Source: Flavobacteriales bacterium UBA1995 (GTDB lineage Bacteria > Bacteroidota > Bacteroidia > Flavobacteriales_D > Sanyastnellaceae). From it: a stretch of DNA of 22,490 bases. Every line of letters begins with the position of its first letter. The stretch's first letter is position 1. A model generated the notes under the pieces. It had not been told where the DNA came from. It was given only the letters and a program-made list of their open reading frames with translations, and did not search any database. Location: the NCBI GenBank assembly GCA_002336475.1, contig DDCX01000075.1, forward strand, positions 1-22,490. Direction: 5' to 3'. Positions 1-8,372 of this stretch are shown here, in pieces. Both the position numbers and the translations under genes were made by a program.

Positions 1-3000
1 CAGTCGTCAGTAAAGTTGGCCGAAGCCTCTCCTGTAAAACCTGTGCCCGTCTCCACAGAGCAGTCGCCCATGACAGATACAGAAAGGTCGCCAGGAAGTG
101 TGAGGTCGATGGAAGGAGCAACGGTATCGACCACATGGATCAATTGCGTGCAAGTGCCCACGTTTCCGAAGAGGTCTTCAGCACTCCATGTGCGCTCAAT
201 GGTATAGCAACCCGCATCTGTTTGGTCGATGATGACGTCCGCGAGGATGCTGACGGGAATGCTGTCCAGGTCATCGCAGTTGTCGACGACGGTGACGGTG
301 GCCACTTGTGGAATGTCCTCTGTGCAGGCCACGGTGGCTTCACCAGGACAACCGAGGAAGGTCGGAGCGATGGTGTCCACGCGGCAGATGTGTTGCTCGA
401 CGTTGTAAGCACCGCAAGAATCCACAAAAGTGTAGATGTTGGTCGTGCACATTTCGTCATAATCGAAGTACTCAGTATCGAGGCTGAGGTCCACGATCAC
501 GTCTCCAAGAGCTCCCGACACAGGCACACCAGAAATCTGGCCTTCCCATGCGTACCAACCACCGAGTCCATACTCGCAGTTGTGGTCATTGGCCGCTTCA
601 CCGACTTGGAAACCAAAGTGCTCATTGACTGGTGCGTGGCTTAAGCTCAGCAAACTGCCTTCAAATGACCCCGTACCGTGCAGGTAACTCTGGTCATTTT
701 TCAAGGTGTAGATCAGCCAAGAGTCGGTGTCCACATCCTGGCAGGAATAGGCATACTTGAACCCTTTGCCCATGGCTGCCCACTCAGGTCCGGTCACCCC
801 ATCCTCAAAGACGAGGAAGACCTTAAATCCTTGTGAAGCATCTGCGCTGTTCTCAATGTTACCTGAGAGTACGGCTGTTCCGTTGTTGTACTGGACAAAC
901 TCCAGTCCCATGCCGCTTTCAACAAAATAGTCGGAGGCGGCGAGGCCTTGCATTTGAAGGCCGTAGATGCGCAATGCACCGTCAGGGCCCACTCCCAGTG
1001 CCGTATTGGCTTCACCTGAAATCAGGGAGTCCATGGCGGGGAGGGTGACACATGAAGTGGCCTCGGTGGTGACACCGGTGCAGGCGTTGTAAACAGAAGC
1101 ACCTTCCAAGCATTCGATGGCAGCAAGGTCATCGAGACACTGCACGGTATAGTCTTGAAGAGATTCGTCGATCACGAGGCACAAAGGGTCGCAGTCGTCA
1201 AGCTCAATGGGGTCGCCGTTGCAGTCAAATCCTGGCAAGGCGTAGTCACATGAACCATCTTCATCGGTGGCTTCAGCGTTGTAGTTGCACGCAAATTCAT
1301 CGGTACAACCCGCGACTTCAAGGGCATCACAGATGCCGTCTGCGTCTGCATCACTGAGGCAGTTGCCGTCACAATCGAGGTAATCCTCTGCTGGATAGGT
1401 ACAGAGGCTTTCGTCGAGGTCGGTAGCGTCTTCATTGTAGTTGCATGCCGTGGCATCTCCACAGCCGACCACTTCCTCCTCATCGCAGATGCCGTCACCG
1501 TCCATGTCGTTGAGACAAGCGCAGTCACAGTCCACAAATTCAGCGTCGCAGTATTGCTCAGGGTACACACAAGCAATGCCGTCGGTTGTGGCCAGAGGGT
1601 TATAGTTGCAAGCCTCCTCGTCCAAACAGCCCTCAATGGGGTCACCTGATCCGAATGGGAATTGCTGCGGATCATCAAAGGTTCCGAGGTCGTCACCCTC
1701 GACCTCAGGGGTCAAGGTGAAGTCGAGTTCATACTGCTCGCAGGCATCTTCATCCCAGAGGATAAATGAGATTTCTTCTCCTGCATCGGCATAGATGTTC
1801 ATGTTGATCCAGCTGCCGCCTTCATAGTCAAAAGCAACACTCAGGCCGACGGTATTGCCGTTCACTTGAGCAAGTACGGTGCCTCCTACAACGGGCGCAC
1901 CGTTGAAGAACACCTCCGCAATGACCGTTGAAGGAATCAAGGGAAGGACCTCCACTGAGGTATCGGGTTCGTTGCAAGGGTCTTCAAAGTCACAGATGCC
2001 GTCGTTGTCGGCGTCTTCCAAGCAGTTTCCGTCACAATCGTAGCCAGCGTCAGGGCCGGGGCCGTTGCAAACGCCACAAGCATCGAGGGTTCCGACGCAG
2101 TCGTCTTCGTCGTCGCAGACGCCATCAGCATCAGCATCCTCCGTGCAGTCGCCACCGCAGACACCGAGGGCGTCCAATACGTTTCCGTCGCAGTCGCATT
2201 CACCAGAGGCAATGCCGCTTCCGCCGCATTCACCACATTCATCCAATTCGGCACAGGAACCATCGTCGATGGTGGACGCTGCATCGTAGTTACAAGCGGC
2301 AGCATCGGTACAACCAGCGCAGCTCAAGAACTCGCAGGATCCGTTCTCTTCGGTAGCGTCCGCATCGAAGTTGCAGGCGTCTTCGTTGGTACAACCTTCG
2401 ACCTCGGCTTCGTCACAGACACCATCGCCGTCGGTGTCATTGATGCACGCTCCACTGCAGTCTACATAGTCAAATCCATAAAGGTCAGCAGGGTACTCGC
2501 ACAAACTGTTGTCTGTGTCCGTGTAGTCGCCAGCGTTGCAGGCGGCAGGATCGGTACACCCTAAAGTTTCGTCCTCTTCACAAATACCATCGCCGTCACT
2601 GTCATTCAAGCAGTTGCCGTCACAATCGAAGGAATCCGTTCCATAGAGATCGAGGGGATAAATACAAGATCCATCCTCTGTATCTGCGAGGTCAAAATAG
2701 TTGCAGGCCGCAGCATCTGTACATCCAGGGATGGGGTTGCCGCTCAAGAAGGGAAGGTCCGACGGGTCGTCAAACGTGGAAAGCTCTTCGCCGTTTTCAT
2801 CCACGCTCACAGTGAAGTCGATGTCATAGAGGGCGCACAGAGAAGCGTCAAACAATTGGAAGTCGATCTCATCGCCAGCTTGCGCATAAATGGTCATGCT
2901 GACCCAGCTGCTGCCTTCGTATTCAAAAGCTTCGTCGACACCAGCGGTTTCACCGTTGATGGAGGCGATCAGGGTCATGCCCACAACAGCTTGTCCATCC

Positions 3001-4088
3001 AAGGTGACCTCCGCAATAAAGGAAGCGGGAACCGTAGGGGTGACAACGGGTGTCAGGTCAGGGTCATTGCAAGGGTCATCGCCGTCACAAATGCCGTCGC
3101 CGTCAGCATCGGCGAGGCAGTTTCCGTCACAATCGAGTCCGTCAGCGGCAAAAGAGCAAGAGCCATCGTCGTCGGTGGCTGTGGGGTCAAAGTTGCAGGC
3201 CGTTTCGTCCTGACAACCGGCGATTTCATCGCCGTCACAGATTTCGTCGCCGTCAGCGTCGGCGAGGCAGTTTCCGTCACAATCGAGGGCATCGCTGCCA
3301 TAGAGGTCAACAGGGAATTCGCAAGACCCATCATCTTCGGTAGCCAGTTCATCATAGTTGCAGGCAGCGTCGTCCGTGCACCCAGGTGCGGGGCCTCCTG
3401 CTCCGAAATAGAACGTATCGCGGAACTCAGTCATGCCATCTCCATTGATGAAGACCTGGCAATAAATCTGACCGCTGATGTCACCGTTTGTTGTGAACTG
3501 ACCAATGAGCACCCGAAGGTCTTCACCGGCAATGCCGTTCGCATCACCATTCAGTGCATACCAGGCACCTCCAATGAGGTCGTCAATGGCAATGCTGGCT
3601 CCTGGAGTTCCGTTTCCTGGGTCGAAGTTGGTAACCCACGGGTTGTCCGTAGACTGCACCGTGCTCACATTGGCTTCTCCCAGCAGAGCGTTGGGCACGC
3701 TTTCGATGCCCACCGTCACCCAACTGTCGTAAGGAAGATCTGGATATACCGCGAACAAGATGCTGTTGATGCCGTTGGGCGTCGCCGCGCCGAGGGTGGC
3801 ATTGTAAAACTCTGTCGTGGTATTGACGTAGGTGGGGTTGGTGAGGTCTCCTGAAACGGAAGACATAAAGTCGTCCTCGTTGTTCATAGAGACGTACAAA
3901 CGCGAGCAGGAGTAGCCTGTCAAGTCGGTCACACCAAGGGCGCCCACCAAAACACCGATGTTTTCGTTGACGACCTCGACTTCGAGGTCATACCCCTCAG
4001 GTGCGGGGGAGGAGTTGGTGGGTTGTCCATTTGCAAGGCTGCAGGACAGGGCTAAGAAAAGCCCGAGGAGCAATCGGTAAGGGTTCAT
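1..4088 (-). CDS. Large secreted modular protein with Cys/Asp-rich repeats, C-terminus off the window
   Basis: The frame is open from an ATG at 4088 to the window edge (more than 1,360 codons), so the end is unseen. The N-terminus ([21 protein letters not shown]) is a typical signal peptide. Residues about 24-230 form a domain rich in Asn, Thr and aromatic residues. Then come nine Cys modules of the type GCTD-x-x-ACNY-x-x-x-AT-x-DDGSC and eight Asp-rich loops of the type [17 protein letters not shown], resembling thrombospondin type 3 or MopE calcium-binding repeats. A 114-residue domain occurs twice. After about residue 1,000 a lectin-like beta-rich segment is followed by HYR-like domains (DTIAPTF... 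VVDNC... DTVAPSI). Such proteins in Flavobacteriales are usually exported by the type IX system and act at the cell surface; the sorting domain would lie off the window. Adhesion or calcium binding is inference. An alternative is a structural role in the extracellular matrix. Confidence 0.9.
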   Translation of the reverse strand, partial: MNPYRLLLGLFLALSCSLANGQPTNSSPAPEGYDLEVEVVNENIGVLVGALGVTDLTGYSCSRLYVSMNNEDDFMSSVSGDLTNPTYVNTTTEFYNATLGAATPNGINSILFAVYPDLPYDSWVTVGIESVPNALLGEANVSTVQSTDNPWVTNFDPGNGTPGASIAIDDLIGGAWYALNGDANGIAGEDLRVLIGQFTTNGDISGQIYCQVFINGDGMTEFRDTFYFGAGGPAPGCTDDAACNYDELATEDDGSCEFPVDLYGSDALDCDGNCLADADGDEICDGDEIAGCQDETACNFDPTATDDDGSCSFAADGLDCDGNCLADADGDGICDGDDPCNDPDLTPVVTPTVPASFIAEVTLDGQAVVGMTLIASINGETAGVDEAFEYEGSSWVSMTIYAQAGDEIDFQLFDASLCALYDIDFTVSVDENGEELSTFDDPSDLPFLSGNPIPGCTDAAACNYFDLADTEDGSCIYPLDLYGTDSFDCDGNCLNDSDGDGICEEDETLGCTDPAACNAGDYTDTDNSLCEYPADLYGFDYVDCSGACINDTDGDGVCDEAEVEGCTNEDACNFDADATEENGSCEFLSCAGCTDAAACNYDAASTIDDGSCAELDECGECGGSGIASGECDCDGNVLDALGVCGGDCTEDADADGVCDDEDDCVGTLDACGVCNGPGPDAGYDCDGNCLEDADNDGICDFEDPCNEPDTSVEVLPLIPSTVIAEVFFNGAPVVGGTVLAQVNGNTVGLSVAFDYEGGSWINMNIYADAGEEISFILWDEDACEQYELDFTLTPEVEGDDLGTFDDPQQFPFGSGDPIEGCLDEEACNYNPLATTDGIACVYPEQYCDAEFVDCDCACLNDMDGDGICDEEEVVGCGDATACNYNEDATDLDESLCTYPAEDYLDCDGNCLSDADADGICDALEVAGCTDEFACNYNAEATDEDGSCDYALPGFDCNGDPIELDDCDPLCLVIDESLQDYTVQCLDDLAAIECLEGASVYNACTGVTTEATSCVTLPAMDSLISGEANTALGVGPDGALRIYGLQMQGLAASDYFVESGMGLEFVQYNNGTAVLSGNIENSADASQGFKVFLVFEDGVTGPEWAAMGKGFKYAYSCQDVDTDSWLIYTLKNDQSYLHGTGSFEGSLLSLSHAPVNEHFGFQVGEAANDHNCEYGLGGWYAWEGQISGVPVSGALGDVIVDLSLDTEYFDYDEMCTTNIYTFVDSCGAYNVEQHICRVDTIAPTFLGCPGEATVACTEDIPQVATVTVVDNCDDLDSIPVSILADVIIDQTDAGCYTIERTWSAEDLFGNVGTCTQLIHVVDTVAPSIDLTLPGDLSVSVMGDCSVETGTGFTGEASANFTDD
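114..377 (-). other. HYR-like domain segment in the secreted protein
   Basis: The encoded protein reads [20 protein letters not shown]..., then VTVVDNC..., then FGNVGTC and a second start, DTVAPSI, about 83 residues later. This spacing and the motif series (D-T-x-A-P, V-x-D-N-C, G-N-x-G-x-C) match HYR-type immunoglobulin-like domains, which are frequent in secreted Bacteroidota proteins. Confidence 0.7.
1602..1943 (-). repeat. 114-residue domain, copy 2, in the secreted protein
   Basis: This is the second copy of the duplicated domain, from [11 protein letters not shown] to [10 protein letters not shown], offset 1,095 nt from the first. It keeps the same length and the same landmarks, so the unit appears to have been duplicated together with its flanking Asp-rich loop upstream and ACN module downstream. 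Confidence 0.85.
2697..3038 (-). repeat. 114-residue domain, copy 1, in the secreted protein
   Basis: This segment runs from [11 protein letters not shown] to the next ACNY module. It aligns without gaps to 1602-1943, with 59 of 114 residues identical by hand count. Conserved landmarks are IAEV, NGxTxG, AF-x-YEG-x-SW, IYA-x-AG-x-EI-x-F, Y-x-x-DFT and TFDDP. It looks like a beta-sandwich of the kind found in Bacteroidota surface proteins; I cannot name a family. Confidence 0.85.
3095..3137 (-). repeat. 43-nt near-identical repeat, unit A
   Basis: These bases match 3245-3287 with one mismatch (a at 3108, g at 3258). The offset is exactly 150 nt, which is one 50-residue module. They encode part of an Asp-rich [17 protein letters not shown] loop of the secreted protein. 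Confidence 0.9.
3245..3287 (-). repeat. 43-nt near-identical repeat, unit B
   Basis: This is the partner of 3095-3137, encoding [17 protein letters not shown]. The DNA match is far closer than between the other modules, which points to recent duplication or gene conversion in this part of the gene. Confidence 0.9.
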
Positions 4089-4130
4089 GGCGCCGTGATA
4101 ATAAGCTGATAGCATCAATGATAAGTTCTA

Positions 4131-4161
4131 CAAAGATGCGAAAAAACCCGACTAATTGCAA
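4131..4161 (-). promoter_or_regulatory. Putative promoter of the secreted-protein gene
   Basis: On the minus strand a TTG (4159-4161) is followed after 20 nt by CATCTTTG (4131-4138). This fits the Bacteroidota pattern TTG-N17-23-TAnnTTTG except for the first T of the -7 element. The -7 element lies 42 nt upstream of the ATG. The surrounding 4089-4278 region is AT-rich and holds no gene. Confidence 0.55.
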
Positions 4162-4226
4162 TTATTTCGTGATTCGTCGATGAAATATTGAGGTTCGCAG
4201 ATGAAAATTTGTGGATGTAAGGCCCC

Positions 4227-4250
4227 AAAAGGGACGCAGGAAACGCCCCT
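4227..4250 (-). terminator. Putative terminator of leuS
   Basis: On the minus strand AGGGGCG and CGTCCCT form a 7-bp stem (one G-T pair) with a 7-nt loop, followed directly by TTTT. It begins 28 nt after the leuS stop codon. The short T tract makes this a moderate candidate. Confidence 0.45.
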
Positions 4251-4278
4251 AAACGGCAGCAAACAAGCCCTGTAGGAC

Positions 4279-7086
4279 TTATCCGACGATGTTGATAATG
4301 CGCCCGGGGACCACGATAATTTTACGCGGTTCGCGGCCATCCAATTGCTTGGAAGTACGGGGGTCAGCAAGCACAACGGCTTCTACTTCTTTCGGTCCCA
4401 ATTCTGCGGGAACCTCAAGTTGGAACCTCACTTTCCCATTGAATTGAACAGGGTAGCGCACTTCGGACTCCACGAGTTTCTCAGGGTCCCATTTGGGCCA
4501 TGCGGCATCAACCACAGAGCCAATGCCCCCAGCGTAAGACCAAACTTCCTCAGCCAAATGTGGGGCGTAAGGACCCAACACTGCGGCGAACGGCTGCAAG
4601 ACCTGGCGGTCGTGGCAGCTTTGCTCTGTCAGCTCATTGACCCCAATCATCAATGCGCTGACCACGGTATTCCAGCTCAGGCGGTCGAGGTCTTCGGTGA
4701 CTTTTTTGATCGTTTTGTGTAAGGTGCGCTCAGCGTCGGAAGAAGGCAGATTGTCGGTGACAATGTTATGGCCCTCGCTGTCCATGTAGAGGCGGGTGAG
4801 CTTTCTCAAAAACCCGTGCACGCCGCTGATGCCTTGTGTGTCCCAAGGCTTGGCCTGTTCTAGCGGGCCGAGGAACATCTCGTAGCAGCGCAAGGTGTCG
4901 GCGCCATACCGCTCCACCAGATCGTCGGGATTTTCAACGTTGTATTTGGACTTGGACATTTTCTCGACCTCGCTGCCGCAGCGGTACTCGCCTTGGTCAT
5001 TGAGTTCAAAAGCGGCATCGGCGAATTCTGGGCGCCATGCTTTGAAGGCCTCGGTATCCAAGATGTCGTTGCGCACGAGCGCAATGTCCACGTGCAGGCG
5101 CTGGGTGCGCTGCTCCTTGCGGCGCTCAAAAGTGACAAAAGTGTTGGACCCTTCGACGCGGTAAACAAAGCTGCTTCGGCCCAGGATCATGCCCTGGTTG
5201 ACCATTTTGGCAAAGGGCTCATCAAATCCAATGGTGCCGAGGTCAGAGAGAAATTTGGTCCAGAACCTGCTGTACAGCAAATGGCCGGTTCCGTGCTCTG
5301 CTCCGCCCACATAGAGGTCGACCTGGCCCCAATAGTCGCTTTTGGACCGGTCACACAGACCTCTGTCATTGTGAGGGTCCATGTACCTCAGGAAGTACCA
5401 GCTTGACCCTGCCCAGCCGGGCATGGTATTGAACTCCATGCGCTCGCCCCGCGAGACATTCCATTGTTCGGCCCTGGCCAAGGGCGGGTCGCCGTCCTCT
5501 GTGGGCAGGTAGGCGTCCACCTCGGGAAGGAGCACTTGCTCATCTTCGAGCAACTGGGGCACCCCCTTGTCATAGAAGATGGGAAAAGGTTCTCCCCAGT
5601 ACCGTTGGCGGCTGAACACAGCGTCACGCAAGCGGTAGTTCACGCGGGGGACGGCAAATCCCGAGGCCTCTGTTTCCTGTATCGCAATCGGGAGCACAAC
5701 AGAGCAGCGTTGACCGCTCCAAGAGCCGCTGTTGCACAACACAGCATCCTTGTCGGTGCAAGCGCCTTCTTCGATGTTGTGGCCTTCAAAAATGGGAGGG
5801 ATGTCCAGCCCAAAAGCGCGGGCGAATTCCCAATCCCGTTGGTCTCCAGCAGGGACCGCCATCACAGCTCCGGTGCCGTATCCAGCCAAAACGTAGTCGG
5901 CGATCCAGATGGGCATGGGTGCCCCGCTGAGCGGATGCAAAGCATGGGCTCCTGTAAAGCACCCGGTCATGCCGCGGTCTCCAGCCATCCTTTCGCGTTC
6001 GCTTCGGCCGGCGGTTTCTTTTTGGTAAGCCGCGACAGCGTCATGTTGTGCCGCTGTCGTGATGTCTTGCACGAGCTCGTGTTCTGGAGCCAGTACCAAG
6101 AAGTTGGCCCCATAGAGGGTGTCTGGGCGCGTAGAAAACACCTCGATGGTCCGGCCTTCATGGTGTTGGATGTCAAATCGCAATTGGGCTCCAGTAGACT
6201 TGCCGATCCAATTGCGCTGGACTTCTTTGATGCTTTCGGACCAATCGATGCTGTCCAGTCCCTGCAGCAGGCGGTCTGCATAAGCCGTGATGCGCATCAT
6301 CCATTGCCGCATTTTTTTGCGGACCACGGGATGCCCCCCTCGTTCGCTTAATCCGCCAACCACCTCGTCGTTTGCCAGCACTGTTCCCAGTGCGGGACAC
6401 CAGTTCACTTCGCTGTCGGCGAGGTAAGCCAACCGGTAGGCCATCAGGACAGATGCTTGCCCCTGTGGATCCAGCGCATTCCATTGTTCCGCGGAAAACG
6501 GCCCTTCAAAACCGTCGCCCCAGACCACCTGCAGGGCTTCGTTCAACGTGTCTTCTCCCACGGCCCAATCGACCTCAGCATTGCCATGTTCGGCGAAATG
6601 TGCGGTGAGGGTCGCAATGGGTGCAGCCTTATCAGCGGCCCGGTCATACCCGTGCTCAAAGAGGCGGGCAAAAATCCATTGGGTCCACCTGTAATATTCC
6701 GGGCTGCTGGTGCGGACTTCCCGAGACCAGTCGTAGCTGAATCCCAATAGGTCAAGTTGCTCGCGGTACCGGGCAATGTTGCGCTCAGTGGTGACGGCAG
6801 GGTGCTGCCCCGTTTGGATGGCATATTGCTCAGCCGGCAGCCCAAAGCTGTCATAGCCTTGTGGGTGGAGCACATTGAAACCTTGTTGCCGCTTGTAACG
6901 GGCAATGACATCCGATGCGATGTAGCCAAGGGGGTGGCCCACATGCAATCCCGCACCACTGGGGTAGGGAAACATGTCGAGCACATAGTACTTCTTCTTC
7001 TCAGCGTCCTCAGAAACCTTGTAAGTCTCTTGCTCTTGCCAATGTTGGCGCCACTTGTTTTCGATGGCTTTGAAATCGTATTCCAT
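4279..7086 (-). CDS. leuS: Leucyl-tRNA synthetase
   Basis: This class I synthetase of 935 residues charges tRNA-Leu with leucine in the cytoplasm. The HIGH motif is HVGH at residues 48-51, after FPYPSGAGL. The editing domain is recognised by VFSTRPDTLYG, which holds the threonine-rich site that hydrolyses mischarged tRNA. EKMSKSK places the KMSKS loop at 709-713. A C-terminal anticodon-binding helical region follows, ending in IIVVPGRIINIVG as in many bacterial LeuRS. The length and the insertion before the editing domain fit Bacteroidota homologues. The ATG at 7086 opens directly into the conserved N-terminus (YDFKAIENKWRQHW). The gene is divergent from the deacetylase and carries a putative -7 element just upstream and a hairpin after its stop. 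Confidence 0.98.
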   Translation of the reverse strand: MEYDFKAIENKWRQHWQEQETYKVSEDAEKKKYYVLDMFPYPSGAGLHVGHPLGYIASDVIARYKRQQGFNVLHPQGYDSFGLPAEQYAIQTGQHPAVTTERNIARYREQLDLLGFSYDWSREVRTSSPEYYRWTQWIFARLFEHGYDRAADKAAPIATLTAHFAEHGNAEVDWAVGEDTLNEALQVVWGDGFEGPFSAEQWNALDPQGQASVLMAYRLAYLADSEVNWCPALGTVLANDEVVGGLSERGGHPVVRKKMRQWMMRITAYADRLLQGLDSIDWSESIKEVQRNWIGKSTGAQLRFDIQHHEGRTIEVFSTRPDTLYGANFLVLAPEHELVQDITTAAQHDAVAAYQKETAGRSERERMAGDRGMTGCFTGAHALHPLSGAPMPIWIADYVLAGYGTGAVMAVPAGDQRDWEFARAFGLDIPPIFEGHNIEEGACTDKDAVLCNSGSWSGQRCSVVLPIAIQETEASGFAVPRVNYRLRDAVFSRQRYWGEPFPIFYDKGVPQLLEDEQVLLPEVDAYLPTEDGDPPLARAEQWNVSRGERMEFNTMPGWAGSSWYFLRYMDPHNDRGLCDRSKSDYWGQVDLYVGGAEHGTGHLLYSRFWTKFLSDLGTIGFDEPFAKMVNQGMILGRSSFVYRVEGSNTFVTFERRKEQRTQRLHVDIALVRNDILDTEAFKAWRPEFADAAFELNDQGEYRCGSEVEKMSKSKYNVENPDDLVERYGADTLRCYEMFLGPLEQAKPWDTQGISGVHGFLRKLTRLYMDSEGHNIVTDNLPSSDAERTLHKTIKKVTEDLDRLSWNTVVSALMIGVNELTEQSCHDRQVLQPFAAVLGPYAPHLAEEVWSYAGGIGSVVDAAWPKWDPEKLVESEVRYPVQFNGKVRFQLEVPAELGPKEVEAVVLADPRTSKQLDGREPRKIIVVPGRIINIVG

Positions 7087-7104
7087 ACCCGCGGGATGTG
7101 GGTG

Positions 7105-7112
7105 CGAAGATA
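7105..7112 (-). promoter_or_regulatory. TATCTTCG element upstream of leuS
   Basis: The octamer TATCTTCG on the minus strand starts 19 nt upstream of the leuS ATG. It differs from the Bacteroidota -7 consensus TAnnTTTG by one base. No TTG is seen at the expected -33 distance. The same octamer, extended by C, precedes ileS. Confidence 0.4.
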
Positions 7113-7229
7113 CCTTGGCCTGCTGCGGTGCAGGCGCCCCATTTTACCGTTGCCCTATCGGGTACAATTGGGGGGTTGTATTGGAATCAAAACCGATGTT
7201 TTTCGACGTTTCTTTATGAAATTGCCGGC

Positions 7230-7856
7230 GTGTACGCGACCCGGATACCCGAGCCTGTTACGTCATTCTTTCCAGAGTTTCTCTGGTCGGGCGCTTCCGG
7301 TGGGCAAGAATTGCACCTGACTTTTGACGATGGGCCGCATCCGGAATGGACCCCTCGGATCCTGGACATGCTGGGGTCAGCAGGACACAAAGGCACATTT
7401 TTCTGTGTGGGCGAGAATGTCGAGCGCTACCCCTCCGTTTTTGAGCGCATACAAGATGAGGGCCACAGTTGGGGCAACCACACCATGCGGCATGAATCAG
7501 GTTGGTCGACGGGTCAATATGCCTATCTCAAGAGTTTTTTGCAGTGTGAGGACATCACGGGTTCAGGCCTGTTTCGTCCGCCTTATGGCCGCATGACAAG
7601 GGGGCAGGCCAAGGCGATTGCAATGCGGAGCCGCATTGTGATGTGGGACCTACTTACAGGTGATTTTGATCAAAAACGCACGGCTGAGCAATGTCTCACC
7701 AGCACGCTGGGCCACTTGCGTCCTGGCTCCATCGCGGTCATGCATGACAGCGACAAGGCTTCGCCGCGAACACCGGGACTTTTGGCGGGCATCTTGCATG
7801 AAATGGAAGAACAAGGGTGGAAGGGCTCTGCCCTTGACATGCCAGGGCATCCATAG
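7230..7856 (+). CDS. Polysaccharide deacetylase, NodB type
   Basis: The product is predicted to remove acetyl groups from N-acetylated sugars of cell-wall or surface polysaccharide, using a metal ion. With the chosen GTG start it has 208 residues. The NodB motifs appear in order: TFDDGP (Asp33, Asp34), NHTMRH (His84, His88, metal ligands), RPPYG (116-120), MWDLLTGDFD (Asp140) and VMHDS (His172). GTG is preferred because short Bacteroidota homologues begin close to the PxxxxxFFPxFLW segment. The frame stays open upstream to 7098, but that extension runs into the leuS promoter region and looks noncoding. No signal peptide is visible, so its location is uncertain. It is the first plus-strand gene after leuS. 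Confidence 0.9.
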   Translation: MYATRIPEPVTSFFPEFLWSGASGGQELHLTFDDGPHPEWTPRILDMLGSAGHKGTFFCVGENVERYPSVFERIQDEGHSWGNHTMRHESGWSTGQYAYLKSFLQCEDITGSGLFRPPYGRMTRGQAKAIAMRSRIVMWDLLTGDFDQKRTAEQCLTSTLGHLRPGSIAVMHDSDKASPRTPGLLAGILHEMEEQGWKGSALDMPGHP

Positions 7857-7916
7857 CAAGAAGATTCCCACAACAATGGCCTCGGAAGGCTTACAGGTGA
7901 TTATTAATCCCCTGTA

Positions 7917-7924
7917 CATCTTTG
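7917..7924 (+). promoter_or_regulatory. Possible -7 element for the response regulator
   Basis: CATCTTTG matches the -7 element TAnnTTTG except for its first base. It ends only 7 nt before the ATG at 7932, so the transcript would be leaderless or nearly so. An imperfect inverted repeat (ACAGG...CCTGT, 7894-7915) lies immediately upstream. No good -33 element is seen. Confidence 0.3.
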
Positions 7925-7931
7925 GGGCCCT

Positions 7932-8372
7932 ATGGCCAATGCAAGCAGACCCCTGCGCGTTCTCTACGTTGATGATGATGAAATGGCACTGACCTTGACG
8001 CAGCTCCAATTGCTCAATGCGGGAATTGTGGCCGAAGCAACATCAGATACGTTAGAGGCCGTGGGCATGCTCGCAACGGAGGAGCTTGATCTGATTTTAT
8101 TGGACTCGGTCATGCCGACGATTGACGGCGTTGAGTTTCTCCAATTGATGCGTTCCCTGCAATTCCAATACCCTGTTGTGTTTCTCACAGGTTTTGGGGT
8201 AGAAGAGCTGTGGGAGGTTGTTCGGGAGTTTGATGTCCTAGACATTCTGGACAAACAAAAGGACCGCATGGTCCTGCCCGAGCGCCTCAAAGAGCTCTAT
8301 GCACAGCACACAAGTAATCAGATGATCATCAGCCCTCCTGTGAGCCTTGACGGGCCTCGCGCAGCATCTTGA
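7932..8372 (+). CDS. Single-domain response regulator (receiver only)
   Basis: The 146-residue protein is a CheY-like receiver without an output domain. The acidic pocket is Asp14-Asp16 (YVDDDE), the phosphoacceptor is Asp58 (LILLDSVMP), the switch threonine is Thr86 (FLTGFG), and Lys108 or Lys110 provides the conserved lysine. After about residue 118 only a short tail remains. No histidine kinase is encoded nearby, so its partner is unknown; it could relay phosphate to another protein or control motility, biofilm or stress outputs. The last 44 nt overlap the 3' end of the convergent DUF349 gene, so the tail is encoded opposite that gene. Confidence 0.93.
   Translation: MANASRPLRVLYVDDDEMALTLTQLQLLNAGIVAEATSDTLEAVGMLATEELDLILLDSVMPTIDGVEFLQLMRSLQFQYPVVFLTGFGVEELWEVVREFDVLDILDKQKDRMVLPERLKELYAQHTSNQMIISPPVSLDGPRAAS

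Noticed and set aside
135..644. A 169-codon plus-strand frame opposite the secreted gene
   Set aside because: The minus strand here encodes a clear HYR-like domain with conserved motifs; the plus frame has none.
1928..2356. An Arg/His-rich 142-codon plus-strand frame
   Set aside because: This composition is what antisense reading of Asp/Cys/Gly repeats gives; not a gene.
2856..3854. A 332-codon open frame on the plus strand opposite the secreted protein gene
   Set aside because: It is the codon-aligned shadow of the Asp/Cys-rich repeats, with repetitive low-information Val/Ser/Ile content and no family resemblance.
1..4088. A CRISPR array or noncoding tandem repeats, suggested by recurring short strings
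   Set aside because: The repeats keep an open reading frame, vary at the DNA level and encode recognisable protein modules.
5464..6351. A 295-codon plus-strand frame inside leuS
   Set aside because: It lies opposite the conserved editing domain of leuS and shows no motifs.
7098..7229. An N-terminal extension of the deacetylase
   Set aside because: The extra 44 codons overlap the leuS promoter region and resemble no homologue; GTG at 7230 gives the usual family length.
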